64,000 nt of DNA, from the NCBI GenBank assembly GCA_003008705.1, contig PDUO01000020.1:188817-252816 (forward strand), written 5' to 3'. Positions 46,873 through 58,662 of this stretch are shown here, piece by piece. Both the position numbers and the translations under genes were made by a program. The DNA comes from Pezicula radicicola (Eukaryota > Ascomycota > Leotiomycetes > Helotiales > Dermateaceae). The notes under the pieces were generated by a model. It ran no database searches. It saw only the letters and a list, made by a program, of their open reading frames with translations, and was not told the DNA's origin. Positions within the stretch are counted from its first letter, which is position 1. Each line of letters starts with the position of its first letter.

Positions 46873-47310
46873 CTAGTTGCGTCTTCGGCCACCTTCACCT
46901 ATCACTCGGCAATAAGCTGGTCCTTCTCTGGTCCAGTTCTCCTCATCGACAGCCTCGTATATCACACTCATTGTTACCTCAAGGCCGACCATATCGTCAG
47001 AAGTTAGAAATTCTTTTGCTGCCTGTGCTCTTATAACCTTATCCGCTTTTGTGCCCTGCTCTCCTCCTTTTGTATCCGAGGTCAAATCATGACTGTAACG
47101 CTTTCAATAGTTGTAGAAACGGTTTGCCTCTTGTCTAGTGGGAGCCCAGGCATCGAAGTGGAGTCTTCCGGCTCCCAGTCCATGAGCAGCAAAGTGGTTC
47201 CTCTCTGCCTCTTTATAATTAGGATTGAGTGTGTGCCTCTTGTCTGCTTTTCCCTTGGGAGGCTGTTGAGCAGGAAACACCTTTTCCAGGTCTCGTAATC
47301 TTTTGATCAT
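46873..47310 (-). pseudogene. Degraded gene with in-frame stop, unknown family
   Basis: One minus-strand frame stays open from 47310 to 46876 except for a single TGA at 47106-47104. Both halves look like real protein: MIKRLRDLEKVFPAQQPPKG and NHFAAHGLGAGRLHFDAWAP before the stop, then KADKVIRAQAAKEFLTSDDM and IYEAVDEENWTREGPAYCRV after it. Upstream, an NYKERRMR stretch continues in a neighbouring frame, suggesting an additional frameshift near 47355. No domain is recognised. It is best read as a host gene or transposon gene undergoing decay. Confidence 0.5.
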
Positions 47311-49181
47311 GCGCTCATTAATATCGGTATAGCTTGGGTTTCCACGGTGCCGCTCTCATTCTCCGTTCCTTATAGTTCAGAATTTCTTGAGCTTCGTTGT
47401 TGGAGTTTTACAACACCAACGCTGAACAGCCTCAAAATCCTTCTTCTGTCCAGGTTCTGCAAAGACTTTCGACAAACTCGGTCAAGCTCACGCAAGCACA
47501 ATTAACAAGGATAGTGGATGGAGCATAATCCAGCGAATATTGCGACTATAGGAGCAAGCAGCCCGCCTTCGTCCCACAAATCAAAACGGTAGCATGCTCG
47601 ATACGGCCACAAAGCACTTGCTCAGGCCCCTTCAAGGCCACAAGTCAGCTACTAGGAGTACTCATATCGAAGAAGCGTTCATGGAGATATCCACTTCTGC
47701 TCAAGAATTCCGATAATAGAATAGAGAATTAGAGATCCTGGCACTGGTAGTAGGGAGAAAAAAACACGGTTCATTTGGGCCTTAGGGAGTTCAACCGCCG
47801 AAAAGCCTAGGGAAAGTGTCTATTCCGTCATCAAATAGGATACACTTCTCGAAGATACAGGAATCACGTTTCCTCTGCTACGCACTCGGTATGATCAACG
47901 TCAACCTTTCAATCAGGACTTCAAGCCTACTTGAAGTGCACTACTACCAGCGTTTCTGTGAGAAGGCTAACGTTCCAGCATAAAACTTGTCTCGACATCC
48001 GACACACAAGGCCCCGTGCGACGCAACGGACCGTCAATCCTCAAAAATCAAACTGTTTATGGTATGCTATGACTTCACAGTCCTGCAGCAACGGGCTGTA
48101 AGAACAGAGAAGTCGTTCTCCAAGAAAGCAGCACCAATGAAGCTTCTAGTGTATGCTTCAAAAAGCAAGTATCGAGGTACAGACTCGCGGCAGGACGCTT
48201 TTCACTCATGAGTAGAGATCACCGCCTTATTTTCCGCCAGTGTTATTACAAGAGCCATTGTGAAGGCAAACCCTTATTTCGCGTGGTTGTACCCTCAACA
48301 AGCGAGTTGACAGTGGAAATGACCCCTTTAAGTGCTGTTGCGGATATATATGCGAAGACATGTCGGAAGTGCAGTCCAGGTTAGAACGTGAAGCCATTCA
48401 ACAGTCAACACTGCAACATCTTGATATATTCTCCGACGTTATGGACTCGAGGTGCGAATAGGATATATCGAAAATGATGGAATTGGCGATCACAGCAATT
48501 CAGACCAGAAAGAGCTAGGAAGGAGACCTTTTCGAAGGAAGGAGCATTCAGTATCTCGTGCGGCGCTGCTGAATCCGAGAAATGATGGGCTAGCTACATA
48601 CAGAAGCCCGCTGGCGACGATGAGGGTCACTTGAGATGGATGGTTGTAGCCAGCTCATTGCTTGTCACAGCAAGCAGCTGTAGCTAACCGGATGGTTTAT
48701 AGGAGCAATTGTGTTCGTGAGTGCAGGCCGCTCGGACATGACAATCATTTAATCACGTGGACTAGACGCAATAATCTATTCCATACGTAAGATATGTAAA
48801 GAACAACCCTATTCAACAAACTAATATTAGCCTGGTGAGCTGTTTTAACCTCCCCAAAATAAAAATTCTTATTCAATCGTAATCCCTCACTTCTTTCTTA
48901 TGTTAGCTATATCAACATCATGTGATCTTAATCCCGATGACCCCGCCATCTCATGCATGTAAATGCCTTAGTACATGCATGGGTCTTGCAGTCGAGGTAC
49001 TTGAAAAGTCCAGAGCTCCCCCTCCATCTCTCATTCCACAAGTATTTCCACTTCGTTTTTGTTCTATTATAACGCACAAGTCATACCAGAGCACATGTTT
49101 TAAGTGGTGAGAACTCAAAGACTACGCCGTCGCTTAGATCACTTGTCACATCGGCAATTGATTGCCTACTACGAACCCGAT

Positions 49182-49255
49182 TTCGGTTTTAAACTTCATC
49201 GAAACATCTTTTTCGGTCTTAAACCCCCACCAAGCATCTCTCTTCGGGGTTAAAA
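49182..49255 (+). promoter_or_regulatory. Three phased TTCGG-n-TTAAA motifs upstream of AKR
   Basis: TTCGGTTTTAAAC (49182-49194), TTCGGTCTTAAAC (49212-49224) and TTCGGGGTTAAAA (49243-49255) recur every 30-31 bases, about three helical turns. A weaker TTCGGATTTTGGC follows near 49304. They lie 207-280 bases before the ATG of the aldo-keto reductase, a plausible place for activator sites. Binding is inference. Confidence 0.5.
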
Positions 49256-49461
49256 GATTATCCAAACAACTAAAGGAACTTTTCACACACGCTCTTAACA
49301 TTCGGATTTTGGCCAAAGTCCGCGAATAGATCGATCCCCAGTCAGTCTATACACATATAAAAAACTGCTTCATCCTCAGAAGTAACACTTCAGCATTTTG
49401 AAACTTCATTACATCAATATACAATCCTTTCAAGACACTCAAACCAACAAACCAATTCAAA

Positions 49462-51228
49462 ATGTCTCTTTTCCAAAAACTCCCGAAACCAGTATCTCTC
49501 CTCAGTTACCACCGTATTCTCTCTCCCACTGCAGGAGTTCGAGTCTCGCCTCTATGTCTCGGTGCTATGAACTTTGGTGACGCTTGGGAGGGTTTGATGG
49601 GGAAGTGTGATAAGAAGATGACTTTTGAGATGTTGGATTACTTTTATGAGAATGGTGGTAATTGTTAGTATTCCCCTTGCTATGAAGTTGTGAGAGTTTT
49701 GTTTTTCTATTCCTTGTTTAGACTCAGGCTGAGCTACTTGATGTATCTTGACGAGTGGGAGATATTAAGCACTAGATGCTTCAAGTCATCAAGTTGGATT
49801 CAATAACTTCCACTAGTAGCAAAGACTGCTCCACATTACAACTTCTAAATTCCATTTCGGTTCTCAAAGAAGATTATAAAAAGAGCTAACGCTAACAATT
49901 GATTCCCAACAGTCATCGACACAGCTAACAACTACCAAAACGAAGAAAGCGAGACTTGGATCGGCGAATGGATGGCAGGACGCAAGAACCGTGACGAGAT
50001 GGTAATTGCAACAAAGTTCACAACCACATTCCCAAACCCAGCCATCCCCAAGAAAATCAAATCCAACTTTCAAGGAAACCATGCCAAGAGTCTGAAGATC
50101 TCTCTTGAAGCTAGTTTGGCGAAGCTGCAGACTGATTATATTGATCTGCTTTATATTCATTGGTGGGATTTTACGACTTCTATTCCTGAGTAAGTAGAGT
50201 ATTTCTTTTGATTCTTGTGTATTCTTTGGAAAATTAAACGGCTATTTATTGTTCAATATTCAAATTCATCTAGAGAAATAATTGTTAACTATCTATTTTA
50301 GACTCATGCAAGCACTTAACCACGTCGTTGCCGCTGGCAAAGTCCTCTATCGTAAGTACCCAAAATCCTAGTTTACAAGCCATACTTCCCTCTCAGCATA
50401 TCCCACAACATCAATTTCATACCCCTTCCATCCCCTCCTCAAAACCCAAAAAGCTAACAACCCAACCCAACAGTCGGAATCTCCGATACCCCCGCCTGGA
50501 TAGTCAGCAAAGCCAACCAATACGCCCGCGACCACGGCCTAACCCAATTCAGCGTCTATCAAGGGCACTGTAAGTCTCATGTTCTCGGAATAAATTTACC
50601 CCTTATGGGTTGAATTTACTCATTGCTCCTGAATCATATTTGAGTTACTCCCGATATTTAACAAAAAAAGTAAACTAACTCCAAGTTCCTAACTACAGGG
50701 AGCGCCGCAATGCGCGACTTCGAACGCGACATAATCCCCATGGTAGAAGCCGAAGGAATGTCCTTAGCACCCTGGGGCTCCCTAGGCCGGGGTCTCTTCG
50801 CAACGAAATCCGACCTCGAAAAGAAAGGAGACGAGGGAAGAAAAGCAGGAGGACCAACAGAAAAATCAATCGCCGTTTCAGCTGCCCTTGAAAAGATTGC
50901 TAATAAGAAGAATGTGCCTATTACTAGTATTGCTCTAGCTTATGTTATGCATAAATCTCCTTATGTTTTCCCGATTGTTGGGGGACGGAAGATTGAACAT
51001 TTGAAGGGGAATATTGAGGCGCTGAGTGTTGAGTTGAGTGAGGAGGATATTGAGGAGATTGAGGGGGCTGTACCATTTGAAGTGGGCTTTCCTTTGAGTA
51101 TGCTCTTTGAGTATGGTGGGAATAAATATAAGACGGGTATGGGGTTGAAGGATATCCCGCTTGCTTATCCGGCAGGTCATTTTGATTTGGTGCAGGGAGT
51201 TAAGCCGCCTAAACCTCATAAGGATTGA
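49462..51228 (+). CDS. Aldo-keto reductase (norsolorinic acid reductase / aryl-alcohol dehydrogenase type)
   Basis: Five exons (49462-49663, 49913-50189, 50302-50351, 50474-50569, 50699-51228) encode 384 residues. The TIM-barrel signatures are present: [19 protein letters not shown], the catalytic Asp and Tyr in [14 protein letters not shown], the Lys in MVIATKF, the His in LLYIHWWD and the nucleotide-binding [26 protein letters not shown] segment. This is the AKR9 group that contains fungal aryl-alcohol dehydrogenases and the aflatoxin/sterigmatocystin-pathway NorA/StcV reductases; most members are general aldehyde reductases using NADPH. No polyketide synthase or other toxin-pathway gene lies nearby, so a detoxifying or catabolic role is more likely. 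The last exon shifts from C/A-rich to G/T-rich coding strand near 50890. Confidence 0.9.
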
Positions 51229-52116
51229 GCGTGGTGAGGAATTGAGATTATGACCAATTGAGGTTGTAATGGTGGTTAAGTTCGGAAGTGTGGTCATTCG
51301 TTTGTAGTAACGGGTTCGGCTTAAGTACTTAGGCTATGTCAAAAATGGCAATCTTTATAACTAGACTTCTTTCATGCAGTAGAAAATAACGCGTGATAAA
51401 TGTGCATTACTTCGTAAGCCTTAGGTATTGCAAAAAATTGTTGAACTCCGCAAACCTTTTCGAAGGTATTTTTCTCTTAAGCGACGAAGCCATTAACTGA
51501 CACTAGTGATCTTTCCCTCATCCCCAAGCCAAGGTACTTCTCACAAAAGAATAACAATACTCACCTCACCTCTCGAAAACAAAAATTCAAAATGCTTACT
51601 TTATCTTGAGGGAGTACCTAAGCTAAAATCGATTAATTCTTCCCTATTAACATAGTAACCATCTTTAACAGAACACTCTGGCCCCAAAATATGAAGTACG
51701 AGAAATTCGATAAGCAACATGCATGCCATAACAGCAAAGTAAATATACTTGTTAGTTGCTAGTATGCGATTAGTTACTTAAGTCAAGTAAGTTGCTTAAG
51801 TCTATTTATTATATCTTAATAGCTACGTATTCAAAAAGATCTCTACTAAACAATGAACGCAGTCCTAAGCTCCACAAGACTCCCATAATATCAATGCTTA
51901 ATAATACGGAAGACTAGCTCTATAGTAATATATTTCAATTTCCGGCTCTCTACTAAAGTATGAATAATTTCTCTATTGTCTTCACAGGTGATTATATAAA
52001 CCCAAACAATACATCAAATCAAAATTTCGGGCACATATATATATGTTTTTTATTAACCACAACTCTACAAATCCTCTCAAAAAAAACCCCCCACCCAACC
52101 ACCCATCAGCCCTCCC
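51229..52116. other. Convergent 3' flanks, AT-rich
   Basis: No gene is visible. Around 51768-51802 lies another copy of the dispersed motif (GTTACTTAAGTCAAGTAAGTTGCTTAAGTC), which is partly palindromic. Confidence 0.5.
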
Positions 52117-53994
52117 CTAAAGTTTCGCCAACAAAACCTCTTCCTTAATCGCATCGCTTCTAGCCCACTCCTTAACAAGCTTCCTAACAATCTTCCCACT
52201 AGCAAGTTTAGGAATCTCCTTTACAAAAGAAACACCCCCACGAAGAGCTTTATGTTTAGCAATTCTTGATTTAATCCATTCTTGAATCTGAACCTCCGAG
52301 ACTTTCCCTTCTTTCTCGGGTTTTAATACGATGTAAGCTCTTGGCCATTCGTTTTCTTGACTGTTATTACGTATATTGTTAGTAAATGTTTTTTGTCGAT
52401 TGATGGGAGGGGATTTATATGGATTTTTGGTGGGGGTTATACATTGTGATTCCTACAACAGCAGCATCTGCAATATCGTCGTTTTCTAGTAGGACCATCT
52501 CGAGTTCAGCGGGTGATACTTGAAGACCATTTACTTTGATTAATTCCTAGATAATATATATTAATAATCGCGAAAATTTCTGGATTTTGGAGGGGTAGTA
52601 TATACCTTCTTACGATCAACAATAAAAAAAAGTCCATCATCATTAGCAATAGCCACATCACCAGTCTTAAACCAACCATCCTCAATAAAAGACTCCCTAG
52701 TCGCCTCTTCATTCCTCCAATATCCTAAAGCAACCTGTGGACCCCTTATATAAATCTCTCCGGGTGTATTTCTTGCAGTGACTTCTTTTTCATTCTCATC
52801 AATGAGTTTGATCTCGGTGTTTGGAATCGGTTTTCCTATACTACCAGTAGGTTCTCCGATTTTACTATTGATACCACCGGTTGTTGTTTCTGTCATTCCC
52901 CAGCCTTGTAAGATTGTAACTTTGAATTTTTGTTCGACTGTTGTTTGGAGGTCGCGTGATAAGGGAGCTCCACCACTTACTATTACTCGAAGACTGCTTA
53001 AATCGTATTTTGATACTTCTGGTCTCTTGGCAAGCATGATTAGTATTGGAGGCACGACGTGTGTTCTTTCGATCTTGTGGTCTTGTATGTTTTGGAGGAA
53101 TGCGTCGAAAGTGAAACCACTCATTACTAGGACTGGGTTGTTGCGTCTGACAGCTAGAAGACAGAAAAATGCTTGTCCGTATGCGTGGTAAAATGGGAGA
53201 AAGCAAATCCATCGTTCTTTGGGGGCATAGTCGGAAGATGCTTCTATTTGCAACGCATTGGCGATAATGTTTCGGTGCGTGACACACACTCCCTTTGGTA
53301 ATCCAGTAGTTCTATCAAGTTTTAGGGAATGGGATTGTACGGGCTGTAGGGAACATACCCAGAAGAGAAATTGACGGTCGCAATGGTAGACATGGATTCT
53401 TCGGGACTCAAGCTTTTCCAATTCCAAGTGTTACCCTCTTCTTCCGTCCCAACCATGTTTCTCCAATCTTCTATTCCTTCCACTGGTTCGTGGAATTTAC
53501 TAGAGAAGAGAAAGATGCGGTCATTTGACAGGCCAACTTGTGCTGCTGCGGCTGTTGTGGTCTTAACAAGTGCAGGATGAACCAAGATCATTTTCGCGTC
53601 AACTGTCTTGAGTTGGTGGACCATCTCTAAGTATACGTTAGACATCCCGTGCCCATCTAAAAACTACTGAAGACTTGCCTTGCACGGTATATGCCGGGTT
53701 AAGTCCTGAAAATGCTGCACCATATGCAACAAGACCAAGGTAGGCAATTGGTACGAAAATGTGATTTGGAGTAAATATAACGCAAACGTCACCCCGTTTG
53801 ATGCCCAGTCGTTGCATTCCAAAGCCTAAACGTCTGATCCATTGTAGACCTGTACGAGCAGATACATAGTGCGAATTATCGGTGGCATCAATCCACAAGG
53901 GCTCGTCCGAAGCTTCCTTGGTGGTTGGAAAGAGGAAGTCAATTATGTTGGATTTAGGAATATCTAGGTCTGGGTCATCCGAAACGAACACCAT
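52117..53994 (-). CDS. Peroxisomal acyl-CoA synthetase (4-coumarate-CoA ligase-like)
   Basis: Five exons (53994-53679, 53626-53359, 53311-52606, 52546-52443, 52360-52117) encode 545 residues of the ANL adenylating superfamily. Motifs in order are SSGTTGLPKGV (P-loop, across an exon junction), FLPFYHAYGQ, LQGWGMTETTTGG, GEIYIRGPQVALGYW, DGWFKTGDVA, FIVDRKKELIKVNGLQVSP and the C-terminal Lys in LASGKIVRKLVKEW. The enzyme activates a carboxylic acid to its CoA thioester via an acyl-AMP. The protein ends in LLAKL, a canonical PTS1 tripeptide (AKL), so it should act in peroxisomes, as do many fungal 4CL-like ligases of beta-oxidation or specialised metabolism. The first intron uses a GC donor (AG|GCAAGT). 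The acid substrate is unknown. Confidence 0.92.
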
Positions 53995-54969
53995 AATTCT
54001 CTATTGCAGGATTGTTTGTACAGTAAATTTTAAGAAAGGGGAGGTTGTTTGGGGAGGGCTAAAGATTGAAGGAAAGAATGAATTGAAATGCGGGGAGGAA
54101 AGAATGATGATGATTTGAAGAAAGGATTAATTAATAAGTAAGACCATTTCGGACCTCGGGAGACTTGTCTGGCCTACTCGCTGTGATAGGCCAAAGTCGT
54201 GCCGAACCTGGGCCTCGACATAAGCAAGACCTATCACATATCATGTACTTGAGAGTGCAAAACAAAGCTGAGGAAAGCAGAAACGCAGGAAAGAAACTGG
54301 GAAATGGTACGGAAGGTAAATTTACTTTCAATTCCGAGTGGACCAGTTTCTACGTGTCAGTGCATCCATCCATTGGGTACTTGAAGTGTCTTGATTGGTC
54401 AAGCTGAGAGTCAACGCATCGTACTGCGAGAGAATATACTTCCCCTGCTTGTTCTGTCTAGAAGAGCTTCCTCTAGCGGTGAGGTCCATGGAATAAGTTA
54501 ATAACGTCCGAAAGCCGAAAGTAACATAGATAATGAGCTCCTGTACCAGTTGCTGCAGAGCTAACCGAAACTGATAAACCTCTAGAAATCGAGAGAGGCC
54601 CTGATTCCTTGCAGAATTACAAGCTATTCTCTTGTAAACTGCAGCTGCCCGCAGGTACTATAGAAAGGTCAGGTGGGCTTCTCCCTCTGTGTCGTCGCGC
54701 GTGTGTATTATTAGTGAAGTTTGGAAATGCAATATAATGAGAGAGTGGTGGTTCACCAAAGAAATACTTGGTAGATATTGGTACAGTACGACTATGATTA
54801 GTCAGCCCGCTGAACATACGAAGTAACGCGAAAGCAACATCAACATCAACAGCCTTACCAACAAACACCCTTTACTTTTGTGAGTCAAAAACACCTATTA
54901 AATACATAACTATAGTAAACACCACTCCCTCTTCAAGTTTCCCATTCTTTTTGCTAACTCTTGTATAGT
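53995..54969. other. Intergenic, no gene seen
   Basis: About 975 bases between two minus-strand genes. The segment next to 53995 should be the promoter of the acyl-CoA synthetase. No repeat or family-like open frame was noticed. Confidence 0.5.
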
Positions 54970-56127
54970 TCATGCCCTGGTTCCAGGCTTGAAAGGCAAG
55001 CCAGCACTCAACCCTCCGTCTACTGCCCACACCTACGGTTGAAGCTTAGCACCAAGATCCCAAGAATGATGGGCTCGACATACCTGGCCAGTCACATAGC
55101 TCGCTTCATCACTACCTAAGAAGAGAACAACTCGAGCAATCTCATCTGCGACCGCTCCCCGACGAAGCGCACACAACTGCCCAATTTTACCCTCCGTTCC
55201 CCTCTTCCGAGCCGGCTCATAGAAGATAGGGGATGTCATACCCGTCTCTGTCATGCCTGGACAAATAGCATTACATCGTATGTTTCTGCCGGCTAGCTGA
55301 AAGCAAGCTGTCTGCATAAGGGATATTACCCCAGCTTTGCTGGCGCTGTAATCAGACGGCCCTCCGTTTGCCCGGAGCCCTGCGGTCGAAGAAGTTCCAA
55401 TAATCGATCCGTTGGGGATAGGCTTTTCGGGACTGGTGATTTGCATAGCAGTTGCTGCATGCTTAACCGCAAGGAAGACACTGGAAATCGGGATCAGCCA
55501 AGGAAATATAGAGGAAAAGAAACCCAAAGGATACCTTGTCAGATTGGTCCTCATCGTTTGTTCGAACTCTTCGACTTTTGTTTCTGCAAAATTCTTCCAG
55601 GTGCCTCTGATGGCGGCATTGGCAAAGAAAACATCAAGTCTGCCGTACTTTTCTATCGCCTCGTCCACCACACCTTTCACACCCACTTCGTCGGACGCAT
55701 CGAATTGGCGTGGGTGAATATCTACGTCAGGGTAGAGCGTGTTCAACTCCTTCTTGTGCACTTCCAGGTAATCACTCGCATAATCACAGATGAAAATAGC
55801 ACGCGCGCCATGGTCAGCAAATTCATGAGCTGTTGCACGGCCTATTCCAAGTGGTGAGTTGCATCCTTCGTGATATGTCAGTATTTACGTGTGTTCTTTC
55901 CATTATCCCGGGTCCAATCTCACCAGTGATGATGACGACTTTTCCTTTCACCCTCCTAGGTTGTATGTTAGTGATTTAGTTGCGGATACTGCAAGCTAAG
56001 GAAACAACTTCTCCCGAGAGTCTCCCGCGCGCTTTTTAACCGTCGGAATGCCTTCGAATGTACCATCGTTGAAAAATGGTGGTATTATTTGTTGAGATAT
56101 CTGCTGTAGGCGTCGGAATGCAGCCAT
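54970..56127 (-). CDS. Short-chain dehydrogenase/reductase (classical SDR)
   Basis: Five exons (56127-56006, 55955-55924, 55865-55535, 55480-55084, 55032-54970) encode 314 residues. A 40-residue leader precedes the Rossmann fold: VKGKVVIITGCNSPLGIG (the T-G-x3-x-x-G-I-G cofactor loop spans two introns), FFANAAIRG (N-A-x-A), then the catalytic Ser in GSIIGTSSTAG and Tyr/Lys in SDYSASKAGV. Later come IRCNAICPGMTETGM and the C-terminal VTGQVWAVDGG. This is a classical NAD(P)-dependent SDR; the Asp at the end of the second strand (FICDYAS) favours NAD(H). The substrate is unknown. Exon 2 is just 32 nt, and the first donor (GTTTCC) is weak, so the N-terminus is the least certain part. Confidence 0.85.
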
Positions 56128-56753
56128 AGTCGACTGATTGCTATTAGCAAGGTAGCATATGTTAGGTATTTTCAACAATTCCTACTTTCTCTCGATTTTC
56201 TTACTTCACCCAGAACCCAATTCTTAATAGTCCTGGTTTCTTTACGCTGATGCTTCAGCTTCCTCAATCCCTTGAGCCTATCGACCGGTGCTCCTACCCA
56301 ATCACTGTGTTGCGGGTAGTTTATCCCTAGTGCCACGGGACCTTAGGGGAGTTTACAGTCGTGTTCTAGGTGAAGTTATTTGCTAGAAGTCCTTGACTCA
56401 ACGAGCTGGAGTCAGGAAAGTGATCTTTCCCCTCTCTCGCTTGTGCGTTTGAAGCTAGGCTGGGGTGAATAAAATCATATCATATCTGGACCCCCGCATC
56501 TCTTCCATGGGACTCTTACCCTTACATATAAGTCACTTGTTGGGCCCAATCAACGCAAGCGGCCTGGAAACCGTCAGCCGCACTTAGTTACCAGTCGGTA
56601 ATGTGTCGGTAGGCGTTGACTGCTCGCAGACCTCAGTATTCGCTGGGAACATGTCACAATGGCTTATTCATTACTACAAGTACCAAGCCTTCGGCTTTAT
56701 ATGGGGCTTTCCATTCTTAAGTTTCTTTTGCAGCAATTTGGAAGATATACAAT
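56128..56753. promoter_or_regulatory. Divergent promoter, SDR and sugar transporter
   Basis: The 626 bases between the SDR (minus) and the MFS transporter (plus) must contain both promoters. No specific site was recognised. A short open stretch at 56603-56753 is most likely 5' UTR. Confidence 0.5.
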
Positions 56754-58662
56754 ATGACACAACATCAGACGTTCACGGCAGAGGGGAGGAAAAAGAGAGG
56801 CATATCAACCTACAATATCCTGATTCTCTGTTTTGTTGCTCTTGGATCTATGAGTTACGGCTATGCTGCTTCTATCATTGGAACAACATTGGGTAGGGAG
56901 TCTTGAGTCGCTGTATATATCTCTTAATAATTGCCAAATCTGTCAGGACAACCAACATTTATCGAATACTTTAGTCTCGCTACCTTGAGCAATGGCACGG
57001 ATCTGATATCAACCATGAACGGATTGTTCCAGACTGGCGGTGTCATTGGAACGCTTCTTCTGCCAACGGTAGCAGACAGATGGGGCAGAAAATGGGCCAT
57101 GGCAGTGGTGAGTTACATTCGTCAATCACGATCACGTGGAGGCTCATTGTACTTTAGTCTGCCCTTCTCATTGTAGTATCTGGAGCTATTCTTGCAGGGA
57201 GTACACATGTTGCCGAATTCATTGTCTTTCGATTCTTCGCAGGCGCTGGCTCTTTCATGATCTTGGCTGCCGTTCCAGTAAGTTTGTCCCAAGTGATCAA
57301 TAGAGAGCTGAAATACTGAAATTATAGATTTACATGAATGAAGTAGTTCCAGAGCATTTGCGTGGAGGTAAGAAACATCACTTAGGTCCAAGTAACCTTC
57401 GCTAAATCGTGCTATAATAGGTCTTGTTGATATCCACGCTGTCTTCCTTATCCTTGGGTATACCACGCAAGGTTGGGTCGGCTTTGGTTTCTTCTTTTGG
57501 ACCGCAGGTGGCGACAACACATGGCGTGTTCCACTTGCTCTTCAATGCGTATGGCCATCACTGCTCCTTCTTGGCTTATTCTGGGTTCCTGAGAGCCCTC
57601 GATGGCTAGTAATGAATGACCGCGCTATAGAAGCAGAGATGATCCTCAAGAGACTACATTCTAATAAGAATGATCCTGGTCATGAGTATGCCAGAGCAGA
57701 GTTATACCAGATTCAGAAACAAGTTATTATTGATAATACACTTGGAAGTTCATGGGCCGTTATATTCAAGAAGCCAAGCTATAGGAAGAGAGCTCTACTA
57801 GCTATGGTACCACAGCGATTATTCAATGTTCAGGAGTCCTTGTCATCAACAGTAAGCCCTCTCTCTTTTCAGAATGAAATTCACATCTAATATACCCCAG
57901 ACTACGGACCAACCCTCTACAAAAACCTCGGCTTTTCCACCATAAAGCAACTTCTCTACCCAGCAGCATGGTTAACCTGCGGACTCGGCCTCAACATCAT
58001 AGCCATGTTCATAGTCGATCTCTTCCCACGAAACAAATACATGGCAGCCGGTGTTCTCGGCTGCCAAATCTGTCTCATCATTGAAGCAGCACTAATAGCA
58101 AACTTCGTACCTTCCAATAACTCAGCCGCACTACAAGCCGCCGTCGCCATGTTATTCATCTTCCAAATCCCTTACAGCTTTGGTAATGATGGAACACAAT
58201 TTGCTTATCTTGGCGAGTTATTCCCGAATCATCTTCGTGCTAAAGGTGTTTGTTTGGGTGTTGCCATGATTAGTTTTATGAATATTATTTGGTTACAATC
58301 TGAACCTACGGCTTTTTTGTTAGTATCCCTCTTTCTTCCCTTGTTACCTTTTTGCATGACTTTATAGACTGATGAATCATAGACATATTGGCTGGAAATT
58401 CTATCTCGTTTTTATTATCCCGGGTACGCTTGGTGGCATCTGTATGTGGATATTCTGGCCTGATACTCGTGGTTTGCCTTTGGAGGAGATTGCGGCTATC
58501 TTTGGTGATGCCGATGAGGTTGCTATTTATCAGAGTGAGATTGTTATTGATCGTGCTACGCATGTTATTTTGGGATTGGATGATGGGAGGAAGGATAGGG
58601 GTAGGGATTTTGAGAAGAAGGAGATGGGGAAGGATATTGAGCATTTGGAGATGTCTAGTTAG
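56754..58662 (+). CDS. MFS sugar transporter with apparent one-base frameshift
   Basis: Multi-exon gene of the sugar porter family. It opens with MTQHQTFTAEGRKKRGISTY and then NILILCFVALGSMSYGYAAS. Family motifs include PTVADRWGRKWAM (D-R-x-G-R-[RK]), RFFAGAGSFMIL, VPEHLRGGLVDIH, WVPESPRWLVMND (PESPR) and, near the end, LGELFPNHLRAKG. After RKRALLAM the frame reads into non-homologous sequence, whereas the +1 frame immediately gives IIQCSGVLVIN, and the next exon continues NYGPTLYKNLGFS, as in relatives. Without a shift the next exon hits a stop. The break is at the G-run 57806-57807, where one base appears missing. This is either a genuine inactivating deletion or a sequencing error. If intact it would be a plasma-membrane sugar/H+ symporter of about 530 residues. 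Confidence 0.8.

Larger units (their letters stand above)
46060..49461. other. Gene-free 3.4 kb with decayed coding sequence
   Basis: After the alpha-actinin 3' end the region holds no intact gene. A broken minus-strand frame at 46873-47310 is listed separately. From 47310 to 48640 the base composition still looks coding-like but every frame is interrupted, consistent with further remnants. The promoter of the aldo-keto reductase, with three spaced motif copies, occupies the right end. Confidence 0.5.

Noticed and set aside
49462..51228. Mycotoxin-pathway gene (NorA/StcV-like)
   Set aside because: The family match is real, but no polyketide synthase or other pathway enzyme is nearby, and most members of this AKR group are general reductases.
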